Source: UBA7328 sp036479115 (GTDB taxonomy: Bacteria; Bacteroidota; Bacteroidia; Chitinophagales; Saprospiraceae). From it: a stretch of DNA of 62,106 nucleotides. A program made the translations under genes and the position numbers. The stretch is taken from the NCBI GenBank assembly GCA_036479115.1, contig JAZGFD010000069.1, positions 1-62,106 on the forward strand, given 5' to 3'. Positions 8,746 to 17,134 of the stretch are shown here, in pieces (position 1 is the stretch's first letter; every line of letters begins with the position of its first letter). The notes below the pieces were generated by a model. The model saw only the letters and a program-made list of their open reading frames with translations, made no database searches and was not told the DNA's origin.

Positions 8746-9606
8746 ATGAGCAAACCGAAACTAGACAAAACCAAATTGGATGCATTCATCATCAATGGGC
8801 TAGAAGAAGATGTAAAAGATGGTGACCACACCTCTCTTGCATGTATTCCTCCTAGGCAGAACAGTAAAGCCAAATTATTAGTAAAAGACAATGGTATCAT
8901 AGCTGGAATTGCAGTAGCAGAAAGGATATTTAAACATTTGGACCCCAAAGCAACGCTAGACTTAAGGATAAATGATGGCGATAATGTAAAATATGGCGAC
9001 GTTGCCTTCTATCTGGAGTGTAACAGTCAGGCACTGTTAAAAGGAGAGCGATTGGCTCTCAATACTATGCAAAGATTAAGTGGTGTGAGTACCCTAAGCA
9101 GGAAATTTCAAAAAGAAGTAAGAGGCCTTGATGTAAAAATTTTGGATACTAGAAAGACCACCCCTTTGATGCGATTTTTAGAAAAATGGGCAGTAGCGTT
9201 GGGTGGCTGTACCAATTACAGAGATGGATTGTATGATTGGATAATGATTAAAGACAATCACATTGATGCGGCAGGTTCTATTACCAAAGCAATCAGAAAG
9301 GTAAATAAATACTTAAAGAAAAATGAGCTTGACCTGGGAATCACAGTAGAAGTAAGAAATTTAAATGAGCTAGAAGAAGTGCTTGAAGAAGGGAACATCA
9401 CCCGTATTATGTTGGATAATTTTGAGCTGATAGATATAAAAAAGGCATTGAAAAAGATAAATGGAAAGTTTGAGTCTGAGGTAAGTGGGGGAGTTAGGCT
9501 GAATGTGGTAAAACCCCTCGCCGAAACTGGTGTAAACTTCATTTCGGTAGGTGCCTTAACACATTCAGCGCACAGTCTCGATCTTAGCTTAAAGATTATT
9601 AAATAA
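8746..9606 (+). CDS. nadC: Nicotinate-nucleotide pyrophosphorylase (quinolinate phosphoribosyltransferase)
   Basis: NadC converts quinolinate and PRPP to nicotinate mononucleotide in de novo NAD synthesis (cytosol). The 286-residue protein has the normal length. Visible family motifs are EEDVKDGDHTSLA near the N-terminus, the PRPP/quinolinate-binding ILDTRKTTP segment (about 133-141), GGCTNYRDGLYD, KDNHI (about 170), and the C-terminal barrel strands RIMLDNF, VSGGV and ISVGALTHS. The last gene of the pathway, nadE, lies 4.5 kb away on the same strand. nadA and nadB are not in the window. Confidence 0.93.
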   Translation: MSKPKLDKTKLDAFIINGLEEDVKDGDHTSLACIPPRQNSKAKLLVKDNGIIAGIAVAERIFKHLDPKATLDLRINDGDNVKYGDVAFYLECNSQALLKGERLALNTMQRLSGVSTLSRKFQKEVRGLDVKILDTRKTTPLMRFLEKWAVALGGCTNYRDGLYDWIMIKDNHIDAAGSITKAIRKVNKYLKKNELDLGITVEVRNLNELEEVLEEGNITRIMLDNFELIDIKKALKKINGKFESEVSGGVRLNVVKPLAETGVNFISVGALTHSAHSLDLSLKIIK

Positions 9607-10072
9607 ATTAAGAATCAGTGGGGGTATGTAAGAACGAGAAAGCCGAGTAATGCCCCAAAAAAGATGAGTGACATATAAAATCGCACATCTTTAAATACAT
9701 AATCGTCAAAATGCTGCATATATGAGTTTTTTCATGTGACCTTTTAGTCTGTTGAAAAAAAATTTGGTTACGTCGTGGATATGCTTTCATATCCCTGCAG
9801 TGATCTCATAAAAAAAGGACTTCTTTTAATCCTTCGTAATGCGGCTCATTGATTGTTGGTTGTACCTACTCTATTTCCAAAAGGATGCCATCTATTTATT
9901 TTATCATATGAAATGTACTTGTTGTGATGTAGAGGTTCTGGGTAGTTTTTTAGAGGGCAATAAAAAAGGATATATAAGTCATTGATAATTAAAAGAATAT
10001 AGAACCGACTTATACATTATATGCCTTATGCGTAAAGTTAAGACATGTTAAAAATACCCTAAAACTTTAGAT
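9607..10072. other. Intergenic, 466 bp, holding one possible micro-ORF
   Basis: Between nadC and the 3' end of pyrD. Apart from the possible 34-codon frame at 9615-9719, nothing was recognised: no family repeat end and no strong hairpin. Confidence 0.35.
9615..9719 (-). CDS. Possible 34-aa single-helix membrane peptide
   Basis: An ATG-initiated frame of 34 codons. It begins MQHFDDYVFKDVRF, followed by one hydrophobic helix (about 15-31: YMSLIFFGALLGFLVLT) and a TGA stop. The composition, with a soluble charged start and then one clean transmembrane helix, is typical of real small membrane proteins, but there is no other support. It would be convergent with nadC, ending 9 bp from it. Confidence 0.3.
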   Translation of the reverse strand: MQHFDDYVFKDVRFYMSLIFFGALLGFLVLTYPH

Positions 10073-11110
10073 TTAGGCCATGTCATGAAAAAGGTATTTC
10101 TTTATTTTTTTCACTAAAAAAGGTCCTTTATAGATTAACCCAGTATAGATTTGAATCAAATCAGCTCCATTTTCAATTTTTTCTGCTGCCGTTGCTCCAT
10201 CATTTATTCCTCCAGCACCTATAAAAGTAATATCTCGAGATACCTTTAAAGAAATGGTCTTTAAGATCTTATCAGATTTGATTTTTAAGGGAGCACCGCT
10301 AAGCCCACCATTACCAATTGTTTCTAATTTTTTATTAGAGGTAATGAGATCGGATCTATCTATAGTTGTATTTGTAGCAATGACACCTTCGAGCTCTGTA
10401 GTATTCAGAATGTCTACAATATCATCAAGTTGGCCATCGGTGAGATCAGGTGCTATTTTAAGTAGAATGGGTCTTTGGTCTGCTATTTTCTTTCTTGCAT
10501 CTATAAGTGTATTGATGATTTTTAATAATGGTTTTTTATCTTGAAGACTCCTGAGGCCAGGGGTATTTGGGGAACTTACATTAATTACAAAATAATCAAC
10601 ATATGGGTTCAGTTTTTGAAAACACTTGAGATAATCAAGATGAGCTTTTTCTAAAGGAGTTGCTTTATTTTTACCAATATTACCTCCAATAATAATGCTT
10701 TTACCTTTTGCTTTTTTTAACCTTTTTACCATTTGATCTAGCCCACCATTATTAAATCCCATTCTATTTATTAGAGCCTTGTCTTTTTTTAATCTAAATA
10801 GACGTGGTTTTGGGTTGCCTGCTTGAGCCAAAGGAGTCACGGTACCTACTTCTACAAACCCGAATCCTAGAATATCCAATACTTTTATATATCGCGCATC
10901 TTTATCAAAGCCTGCTGCTATACCAATTGGGTTTTTAAAATCAAGCCCGAATTGGGTCAATCTCAATTCTTTCTTTTCATAAGAAAAAAGAAGACGTACA
11001 AATGAGTTAATGATTGGAATGCAGCATATGATTTTAAAAGTATTCATGGCTAAATAGTGGGCTTTTTCAGCAGGAACTAAAAAAAGAAAAGTGCGTATAA
11101 GTCTGTACAT
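10073..11110 (-). CDS. pyrD: Dihydroorotate dehydrogenase (quinone), class 2
   Basis: This membrane-associated flavoenzyme oxidises dihydroorotate to orotate in pyrimidine synthesis and passes electrons to quinone. 345 residues. The N-terminal helical hairpin typical of class 2 (1-45) is present, followed by the FMN barrel with GIAAGFDKD (63-71), VGTVTPLAQAGNPKPR, NRMGFNN (115-121) and the catalytic segment NVSSPNTPGLR, with Ser180 as base. The C-terminal phosphate-binding loop is FIGAGGI...GADLIQIYTG. The N-terminal helices and the catalytic Ser, instead of Cys, separate it from class 1. It appears to be a single gene. Confidence 0.93.
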   Translation of the reverse strand: MYRLIRTFLFLVPAEKAHYLAMNTFKIICCIPIINSFVRLLFSYEKKELRLTQFGLDFKNPIGIAAGFDKDARYIKVLDILGFGFVEVGTVTPLAQAGNPKPRLFRLKKDKALINRMGFNNGGLDQMVKRLKKAKGKSIIIGGNIGKNKATPLEKAHLDYLKCFQKLNPYVDYFVINVSSPNTPGLRSLQDKKPLLKIINTLIDARKKIADQRPILLKIAPDLTDGQLDDIVDILNTTELEGVIATNTTIDRSDLITSNKKLETIGNGGLSGAPLKIKSDKILKTISLKVSRDITFIGAGGINDGATAAEKIENGADLIQIYTGLIYKGPFLVKKIKKYLFHDMA

Positions 11111-11303
11111 TATTTCAACATATAAATGAGATAAATCGTCGAGGCAATGATAGGATTAATGTAATATAAAAGCGAAGGACGATAAAAAAACAACTCAAAT
11201 AAGAGATTAGGCTATGGAATGAACACACGGATAAATAATAAAAAATGTGAAATTCGCAGTTCTCGATTATGTTGCCACAACCTTCGATTTGAAACAAAAA
11301 TTG

Positions 11304-11362
11304 GTGAATTATAGTGACAAAAGAGCTTTTTTAGCAAAAATTATTATAACCTGTGTAGTTAC
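11304..11362. repeat. Probable decayed family-A fragment
   Basis: AAAGAGCTTTTTTAGCAAAAATT followed by TGTGTAGTTAC matches the right arm of family A. The left end is unclear and no target duplication is visible. Just upstream, 11262-11292 (TCTCGATTATGTTGCCACA, then CTTCGATTTGA) matches a module also found inverted at about 39370-39415 and 56300-56330. Confidence 0.4.
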
Positions 11363-11364
11363 AT

Positions 11365-12057
11365 TTAGGCTATCTCATTTTTAATTTTATCAATATCTCT
11401 GAGAAGGAGCCTTTTTCTATTGAAAGTAAGGAGGTTTTTACCTTTTAACTCATTAAGTACAGTAGTCACCGTCTGGCGTGAAGTAGCTGTAAAGTTAGCT
11501 ATCTCCTGATGGGTTAAAAACTTTCTTACTACCCATTCGTAACCTACTCGCTCTCCTTTTTTGGTGTTAAGGTCTAAAAGAAACTCAATAATACGGCTTC
11601 TTGAATCTTTGAATACTAATGATTCTAAACGCTTTTCTATTGCCAGAGTACGATTTCCCATGATATTCATAATATATAGGTAAAAACTATTATGTTCCTT
11701 GAGAAGACTTGTCATCTCTTCTCTACTAAGGATGCAAACAGTAGTTTCCTCCATAGCTTGTGCATAATCCGTTCTTTTGCCCTGACCTATCAGTGACAAC
11801 TCCCCGAATAGCTCTCCTTTACTTAATATTACTTTGGTAATCTCTTTGTTGCTCTCACTTACTTTTCCGATTTTAACTCGACCTTTATTGATAAGGTATA
11901 TTTTATTAGAGTGCTCATTTGGAAGATAGATGTAATCACCTTTTTTGTATTGCTTGTCCACATGTGTAGAAGACGAATCGCGAGACTCCATTTTTGTAGG
12001 GCAGAAAATGCCAGTAACATCAATATTTTCTAGAAACCAAATATTTTGAGTATCCAT
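11365..12057 (-). CDS. Crp/Fnr-family transcriptional regulator
   Basis: 230 residues. A cyclic-nucleotide-binding-like beta-roll spans about 25-140 (GDYIYLPNEHSNKIYLINKG; GELFGELSLIGQGKR), then comes a dimerisation helix, and then a winged helix-turn-helix at about 170-225 (TATSRQTVTTVLNEL is the recognition region). No Fnr-type N-terminal cysteine cluster is present: only Cys19 lies near the start, so an iron-sulfur sensor is unlikely. The residue pattern of the roll does not obviously preserve the cAMP-contacting Arg-Ser pair, so the ligand is unknown. It starts 37 nt after the dnaX reading frame ends and on the same strand, so it may be cotranscribed with dnaX. Confidence 0.82.
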   Translation of the reverse strand: MDTQNIWFLENIDVTGIFCPTKMESRDSSSTHVDKQYKKGDYIYLPNEHSNKIYLINKGRVKIGKVSESNKEITKVILSKGELFGELSLIGQGKRTDYAQAMEETTVCILSREEMTSLLKEHNSFYLYIMNIMGNRTLAIEKRLESLVFKDSRSRIIEFLLDLNTKKGERVGYEWVVRKFLTHQEIANFTATSRQTVTTVLNELKGKNLLTFNRKRLLLRDIDKIKNEIA

Positions 12058-12094
12058 TGGTTATAAAATTTAAGAAACGATTTTCGAAATTAAA

Positions 12095-12876
12095 CTATTC
12101 CTGATCTATTTTTAGATTAAGTTTTTTAACAAAGTTGTCTAGTTCTGAATTTTTAGTTGTGAGGTAATCATATTTCTCTTTCATAGTATACATCTTAGCA
12201 CTTTGATCTTCTGACATGTCAGGAAATTGCCCTCTGTCAATATCAACAATGATATTTAGGTCATTATTGTTGAAAATTTTTCTCAATTTTTGATATAAAG
12301 ATATTTCCTGCGATATTTCTTCTTTCGATACGCCGCTTGGAACAACCACTTTTATAACACTTTCGCTGATACTGAGCACTACTTTTTCTAAAGTAGCTTT
12401 TGCAGATGGAGATGATACTGTATTGCGATGCTCGTTCCATGCTTTTTGTACCAGCTCTAAATCTAGTTTTAATTTTTCTGGCTTAATATTGCCCAGTTCG
12501 TTTTCAGTCTCTTTCATCAACTCATCAATAGAACCTAGCTTAGGCGTAAGCAGTAGTTTGGATGTATTGGATGCAGATTTTTCGTGTTTTTTTTCTTTTA
12601 TAATGTCTGAATTTTTTACAGGGGATTTTCCTTCTTCGATATGTTCTCCAGGAAGGTTATTTGCTCCTGCCTCAGAATCGTCTTTTTGTAATTCGACTGC
12701 TTTATCTAAATTATCTTTTTTAACAGTTGGAGCATCTACATTATCTTTGTTTTCAGAAGCCGTGGAGGCAGGGTTTTCTGGTTTTTCAATGGGTTTTGAG
12801 GCAGTTTTTATAGATGGAGATGGGTGGTCAGAGGCAGTACTAATATTTAGGCCGCTGGAGTCAAGAGTTTTTTTTT
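12095..12876 (-). CDS. dnaX: DnaX tau-specific C-terminal part, reached by frameshift
   Basis: The -1 frame relative to the upstream dnaX ORF is open without a stop from the A9 tract (12868-12876) to TAA at 12095. It reads as a low-complexity Ser/Lys/Glu/Asn linker of about 115 residues, followed by a folded-looking helical domain (from about 12520: LELVQKAWNEHRN ... KVVVPSGVSKEEISQEISLYQKLRK). This looks like the polymerase-binding C-terminal domain of Bacteroidota DnaX. The only start codon upstream of that domain in this frame is a TTG at 12518-12520, which would cut off the linker, so independent translation is unlikely. Joined to the first frame, the product would be about 626 residues, a normal tau length. 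Confidence 0.7.
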
Positions 12877-13974
12877 CAACGGCATCTCTTTAACCTCTGA
12901 GTTGGCAAAGCAAATTTTAAGTAAGCATATTTCTATATGTAGCCTTTTGTCTTTTGCTCTTAGGTAATCGATATCTGTTTGATTGGTAAGATTAAGAAAA
13001 GTGAGAAGGTTAGAAAGGGAAATGTTTTGTGATTGTGCAGCATATTTTTCTTTAAGAGTAGCACTTATCTCTAAAAGATGCTCGGAGCTTTTATTTTTAA
13101 AATAAAGAAGATTTCTTAGGTGTTTTGCTAATCCATTAATATAAAGATCACCTTCAAATCCTTGTTTGAGCACTTCATCAAAAAGTAAAATCAAACTTGT
13201 GTGATCTTGTGTTAAAATGTGATCCACAGTTTTGAAAAAATAGTCATGATCCAAAATATTAAGATTTCTGACCACTTGCTCATAGTCTATCTTATTATCA
13301 GAAGCACTTGCTATTCTATCAAAAATAGAAAGTGCATCTCTCATGGCTCCATCAGCTTTTTCTGCTATTAGGTATAGTGCTTCTTCATTAACCGAAATAC
13401 CTTCTTTGGTTGCTATCTTACCCAAGAGATCGACAATTGATTTTGGTTGGATTCTTTTGAAATCATAGATTTGACACCGAGAGAGGATAGTAGGTAAAAT
13501 CTTATGTTTCTCCGTAGTGGCTAAAATAAAAATGGCATAAGGTGGTGGCTCTTCTAAGGTTTTTAAAAAGGCATTGAATGCTGATGATGAAAGCATATGC
13601 ACCTCATCTATAATAAAGACTTTGTACTTGCCCTTCTGAGGTGGCACTCTTACTTGGTCTATAAGAAGACGAATATTGTCAACAGAGTTATTAGAGGCGC
13701 CGTCTTGTTCGAATATATTCATTGATATATCCAGATCATGATCAGCATATGAACCATCTTTTAAGGCTGCTATAGGGTCGTCCATGTTAATGACCTTAGC
13801 CAAAATACGAGCACACGTGGTTTTCCCTACTCCTCTTGGGCCACAAAATAGAAATGCATGTGCCAATTTATCAGATATGAGTGCATTTTTCAGGGTGGAT
13901 GTGACATGTTCTTGGCCCAAAACATCCTCAAATTTTTGAGGCCTATATTTACGTGCTGATACTACAAAACTCAT
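12847..13974 (-). CDS. dnaX: DNA polymerase III gamma/tau, first frame (gamma-like product)
   Basis: This is the clamp-loader ATPase subunit. The 375-residue frame contains AAA+ domains I-II (Walker A GPRGVGKTT near 45-53, Walker B IIDEVHML near 124-131, sensor ATTEKHK, arginine-finger region ILSRCQIYDF) and collar domain III. It ends at TAA seven codons after an in-frame AAA AAA AAA run (tail LLTPAA). The zinc-module cysteines normally found between Walker A and the ELDAASNN-like segment are absent: residues 62-84 (INMDDPIAALKDGSYADH..) contain no Cys. A TATGTTTG box at 13994-14001 lies 20 nt upstream of the ATG. The second frame (12095-12876) continues the gene after a one-base slip. Confidence 0.88.
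   Translation of the reverse strand: MSFVVSARKYRPQKFEDVLGQEHVTSTLKNALISDKLAHAFLFCGPRGVGKTTCARILAKVINMDDPIAALKDGSYADHDLDISMNIFEQDGASNNSVDNIRLLIDQVRVPPQKGKYKVFIIDEVHMLSSSAFNAFLKTLEEPPPYAIFILATTEKHKILPTILSRCQIYDFKRIQPKSIVDLLGKIATKEGISVNEEALYLIAEKADGAMRDALSIFDRIASASDNKIDYEQVVRNLNILDHDYFFKTVDHILTQDHTSLILLFDEVLKQGFEGDLYINGLAKHLRNLLYFKNKSSEHLLEISATLKEKYAAQSQNISLSNLLTFLNLTNQTDIDYLRAKDKRLHIEICLLKICFANSEVKEMPLKKKLLTPAA
12868..12876 (-). promoter_or_regulatory. A9 slippery tract in dnaX
   Basis: Nine consecutive A residues on the coding strand occupy exactly three Lys codons (TTG AAA AAA AAA CTC). Adding one A by polymerase slippage, or a -1 ribosomal slip, enters the long open frame that encodes the tau-like C-terminus. 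Without a slip, translation ends seven codons later. The Thermus thermophilus dnaX gene is known to use an A9 tract in this way. A sequencing or fixed indel error cannot be excluded from one sequence. Confidence 0.6.
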
Positions 13975-13993
13975 TAATGGTGTATTACTTTGA

Positions 13994-14001
13994 CAAACAT
14001 A
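13994..14001 (-). promoter_or_regulatory. Candidate -7 box for dnaX
   Basis: On the minus strand the sequence reads TATGTTTG, a match to TAnnTTTG, ending 19 nt before the dnaX ATG. It lies in the 97-bp divergent gap between dnaX and nadE. Confidence 0.4.
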
Positions 14002-14071
14002 ATATATTCATTATCAAATAGAACATTCATTTGTTAACTCAGTTCTATCTTCGAAGTTATAATTTATTTTT

Positions 14072-15709
14072 ATGCGTATAGCAATAGCACAACTCAACTA
14101 TCATATTGGCAATTTTCATGGCAATGTGGATAAGATGATCAATGCTGTAGAATGGGCCGAAAATCAAAACGCTGACTTGATTTGTTTCGGAGAATTGGCC
14201 ATTTCAGGATACCCTCCTAGAGATTTTTTAGAATTTGATGATTTTATCAAAAAGTGCGAAACCGCTTTGAGCAGGTTAAAAAAGGCTTCAAAGCAGGTGG
14301 CTATCATTGTAGGGTGTCCGAGTCGAAATCCTGTGGTAGAGGGCAAAGATCTATATAATTCCGCTTATGTACTTTATCAAGACAAAGTACATTTCAAACA
14401 AAATAAAACGCTACTTCCTACCTATGATGTATTTGATGAATACCGTTATTTTGAGCCCAATAGCACGTTTTCCTGCTTTGACTTCAAAGGAAAGAAAATA
14501 GCGCTTACAATATGTGAAGACATCTGGAATGTAGGCAATGACAATCCTTTGTATACGATTAGTCCATTAGATAAATTGATTAAAGAAGACCCCGATTTTA
14601 TTCTTAACATTTCTGCTTCTCCTTTCTCATATAATCATGCAGAAGAGCGAATTGATGTGATCAGAGCGAATGTAAGACGGTACAAAAAGACCATTTTTTA
14701 TAGCAATAATGTAGGGGCTAATACAGAGCTAATTTTTGACGGAGGATCAGTGGTGATGAATCAAGATGGAGTCATCGTGGATGAATTACCTTATTTTCAG
14801 GAAGAAATGAAAGTGTATGATTTGGACAGCGTAATAGCATGTCAAAAATCCCAAGAGCAGGAGAAAGATGATATCAGTGAAATATACCAGGCCTTGATTC
14901 TAGGTGTTAAGGATTATTTTGGAAAGTTGGGTTTTAAGAAGGCTATTATTGGTCTGTCAGGAGGAATAGATAGTGCTGTGACTACAGTTATCGCAGCTCA
15001 GGCATTGGGAGCAGAAAATGTGAGGGTGCTCATGATGCCTTCTCAATACTCATCAGATCATTCAATAAATGATGCCAAAGAACTTGCTGAAAATCTTGGC
15101 ATTCAGTATGATCTTATTAAGATTAGTGATATTTACCATTCTTTTAAAACAGAATTGTACCCCGTCTTTGGCGATCTTCCTTTTAATGTGGCCGAGGAAA
15201 ACCTTCAGGCCAGAACCAGAGGAGTACTCCTTATGGCTATGAGCAATAAATTTGGCAATATTGTTCTCAATACTTCTAATAAAAGTGAAGCCGCTGTAGG
15301 CTACGGGACTTTGTACGGAGATATGTGTGGAGGTTTGTCTGTCATAGGGGATGTATATAAAACTCAAGTTTTTGCCCTAGCCAATCATATTAATAATAAC
15401 AAAGAAATTATTCCAATAAATACAATCACAAAACCACCATCAGCGGAGTTGCGCCCCAATCAAAAAGATTCTGACAGTCTCCCAGAATATGAGATTTTAG
15501 ATCAAGTGCTGTACGAGTATATAGAAAATAAAAAAGGCCCTCAAGAAATTATTGACTTAGGATTTGATCCTACATTGGTAAAAAAAATATTGCGCCTTAT
15601 GAATATAAATGAATTCAAAAGGTTTCAGACGGCACCTACTTTACGAGTGTCTTCTAAAGCTTTTGGAATGGGAAGGAGAATGCCCATTGTGGGAAAATAT
15701 TTGAGTTAG
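14072..15709 (+). CDS. nadE: Glutamine-dependent NAD+ synthetase
   Basis: NadE amidates nicotinate adenine dinucleotide to NAD+, using ammonia released from glutamine. 545 residues in two domains. The N-terminal nitrilase-like glutaminase has the Glu-Lys-Cys triad (E41 in FGELAISGYPP, K112 in NKTLLPTYDVFDE, C148 in LTICEDIW). The C-terminal synthetase has the PP-loop SGGIDSA (296-302) and the downstream RTRGVLLMAMSN and NKSEAAVGYGTLYGDM segments. The final residues MGRRMPIV are also typical. In Flavobacterium nadE neighbours gldB, but here it is divergent from dnaX. A weaker promoter-like TATCTTCG lies at about 14046. Confidence 0.94.
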   Translation: MRIAIAQLNYHIGNFHGNVDKMINAVEWAENQNADLICFGELAISGYPPRDFLEFDDFIKKCETALSRLKKASKQVAIIVGCPSRNPVVEGKDLYNSAYVLYQDKVHFKQNKTLLPTYDVFDEYRYFEPNSTFSCFDFKGKKIALTICEDIWNVGNDNPLYTISPLDKLIKEDPDFILNISASPFSYNHAEERIDVIRANVRRYKKTIFYSNNVGANTELIFDGGSVVMNQDGVIVDELPYFQEEMKVYDLDSVIACQKSQEQEKDDISEIYQALILGVKDYFGKLGFKKAIIGLSGGIDSAVTTVIAAQALGAENVRVLMMPSQYSSDHSINDAKELAENLGIQYDLIKISDIYHSFKTELYPVFGDLPFNVAEENLQARTRGVLLMAMSNKFGNIVLNTSNKSEAAVGYGTLYGDMCGGLSVIGDVYKTQVFALANHINNNKEIIPINTITKPPSAELRPNQKDSDSLPEYEILDQVLYEYIENKKGPQEIIDLGFDPTLVKKILRLMNINEFKRFQTAPTLRVSSKAFGMGRRMPIVGKYLS

Positions 15710-15728
15710 GATTGAAAAAGGCACTGAT

Positions 15729-15859
15729 GAGCCCGCTCCGAAAACTTAAAATAGCTAAAATGTTTACTTTGATAAGCTCTGCATAAATCTTATAGTGATC
15801 TTATCCACTGTTCAATCTGTTGGTCGGCTTTTTAGCCAAAATTGATACAAACTAAGTTA
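15729..15859. repeat. Hybrid of family-B left arm and family-A right end
   Basis: GAGCCCGCTCCGAAAACTTA followed by ATGTTTACTTTGATAAGC and CTGCATAAATCTTATAGTG matches the left arm of the family-B elements at 36075 and 54857. The match stops near 15820, where GGCTTTTTAGCCAAAATTGA and then AACTAAGTTAC, a family-A right end, begins. One element was therefore probably inserted into or recombined with the other. Confidence 0.55.
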
Positions 15860-15881
15860 CGTTTAGTCAAAAAGGTAAAGT

Positions 15882-16685
15882 TTATCTCGATGTATACTTA
15901 GCAGCCATATTTTCTAGCATATTAAAATATATCCTAGGTGATAATCTACGAATTTTGACAAATTGCACCTCTTTACCACCGACGAAACTCTCCCTTTTAT
16001 TTTTTTCTACAGCTTTTACGAAATGCTCGGCACAATCTTCTGCTGATACACCTTCTGCTTGCCCTTTGTCCATGACACCATGCTTACTGCCATCTCCGGC
16101 CAGTGCATTAATAGAAATATTGGTTTTGATATAACCAGGACAAATTACATTCACTTGAATATCTTGGGGAGCAACTTCAGCTCTTAATACATCATACCAG
16201 CCCTGAAGAGCATGTTTGGAGGCCGCATAAGCACACCTAAGGGGCGGCCCTAATTTTCCAGCCACACTACTGGTCACTACTATGGCTCCAGATTTTCTTT
16301 CCAGCATGTGAGGCAAAAGTGCTCTGGTAAGGCCTATATTTCCAAAAAAATTGACATCCATAACCTTTTTATCCATTGCCAATGAAGAATCTTTAACCAA
16401 TGACCGCTGTGAAATACCGGCATTGTTCACCAATATATCAATGTGGCCAACCAGAGAAATGGCTTTTTTGACTTTCGCCTCTAGGCCTTCGTGGTCTTCT
16501 ACATCCATAGGTAAAATGTGCACTGATGAGGCACCAATACATTTTCCTTTTACCTCATTTAGTTTTTTTTCATTACGAGCAGATAGCACCAGTTTACACC
16601 CCCTTTTAGCGAAGGCCAAAGCACAGGCCTCTCCTATACCAGACGAAGCTCCTGTAATCCAAACGGTTCTATTTTGTACTTTCAT
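15882..16685 (-). CDS. Short-chain dehydrogenase/reductase
   Basis: 267 residues from the ATG at 16685. An upstream in-frame TTG would add seven residues and is less likely. Classical SDR layout: TGASSGIG cofactor motif near the N-terminus, NNAGIS, catalytic Ser in VVTSSVAGKLG, and YAASKHAL giving the Tyr-x-x-x-Lys pair. It is followed by the substrate lid and a basic C-terminus (VKIRRLSPRIYFNMLENMAAKY) that may associate with membrane, as in DHRS7-like members. It is an NAD(P)-dependent oxidoreductase with unknown substrate. Family-A and family-B repeat debris lies on both sides, and no operon partner is seen. Confidence 0.85.
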   Translation of the reverse strand: MKVQNRTVWITGASSGIGEACALAFAKRGCKLVLSARNEKKLNEVKGKCIGASSVHILPMDVEDHEGLEAKVKKAISLVGHIDILVNNAGISQRSLVKDSSLAMDKKVMDVNFFGNIGLTRALLPHMLERKSGAIVVTSSVAGKLGPPLRCAYAASKHALQGWYDVLRAEVAPQDIQVNVICPGYIKTNISINALAGDGSKHGVMDKGQAEGVSAEDCAEHFVKAVEKNKRESFVGGKEVQFVKIRRLSPRIYFNMLENMAAKYTSR

Positions 16686-16829
16686 AGTTTCTATTAAAGG
16701 GTGCAATTCAACATATCATTTTTTCAAAGAGGTCAGAATATTATTGCAGTAGTTACACAATCATTGAGCATTATGCAACATTATGAATTACAAGCCTATT
16801 ATTAAATAATTATAGGTAGTAGTTATTTT

Positions 16830-16904
16830 GTAACTATTAAGGTGGTGTGCTTTTGAGATAAAAGAACTTTTTTTAGCCAAAATTGATACCATCTGAGTAG
16901 TTAC
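16830..16904. mobile_element. Short family-A MITE (75 bp)
   Basis: The ends GTAACTATTAAGGTGGTG and the complement of GTAACTACTCAGATGGTA are nearly perfect inverted repeats of about 17 bp. Flanking 8-mers GTTATTTT and GTTATCTT agree at 7 of 8 positions. Compared with 160-bp copies it lacks about 85 central bases: the left part ends GCTTTTGAGATAAAA and the right begins GAACTTTTTTTAGCC. This is the pattern of internal deletion. Confidence 0.8.
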
Positions 16905-17064
16905 GTTATCTTATTAGCGAGCCATTGATAATTCAATCGGCACTCATTTTTTATTGAATCTCGATTGTTTCGCAACACCTTCGGTTTTAATCTAGAATAT
17001 CGCATTTTTCTGAACGAAAACTATTGTTGAAGACCAGTAAACCTACTAATTTAGAAATAAAAAA

Positions 17065-17120
17065 GTTGCTATTCAGATGATGTGCTTTTTAGCCAAAATT
17101 AATGCTGGCTGAGTAATAAC
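17065..17120. mobile_element. Short family-A MITE (56 bp)
   Basis: The ends GTTGCTATTCAGATGATG and the complement of GTTATTACTCAGCCAGC are family-A-like, with interior TGCTTTTTAGCCAAAATTAA. No clear target duplication (flanks ATAAAAAA and AATATAAG), so this is an old or rearranged copy. Confidence 0.5.
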
Positions 17121-17134
17121 AATATAAGTAACCA

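Larger units (their letters stand above)
16706..17134. other. Intergenic region with two family-A copies
   Basis: Holds the short copies at 16830-16904 and 17065-17120. Between them is a stretch (about 16960-17040) containing TCTCGATTGTTTCGCAACACC and CTGAACGAAAACTATTG. Parts of these also occur near 39340-39415 (CTGAACGAAAACT) and 11262, so older repeat material is layered here. No gene was seen. Confidence 0.5.

Noticed and set aside
9608..9790. 60-codon minus frame overlapping the possible micro-ORF
   Set aside because: The amino-acid sequence is irregular, with runs of basic and aromatic residues and no helix. The shorter frame in another phase is the more protein-like.
12423..12893. 156-codon plus-strand frame across dnaX
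   Set aside because: It is the reverse complement of the Ser/Lys-rich dnaX linker, rich in Ser and Phe by codon mirroring. The dnaX frames explain the region.
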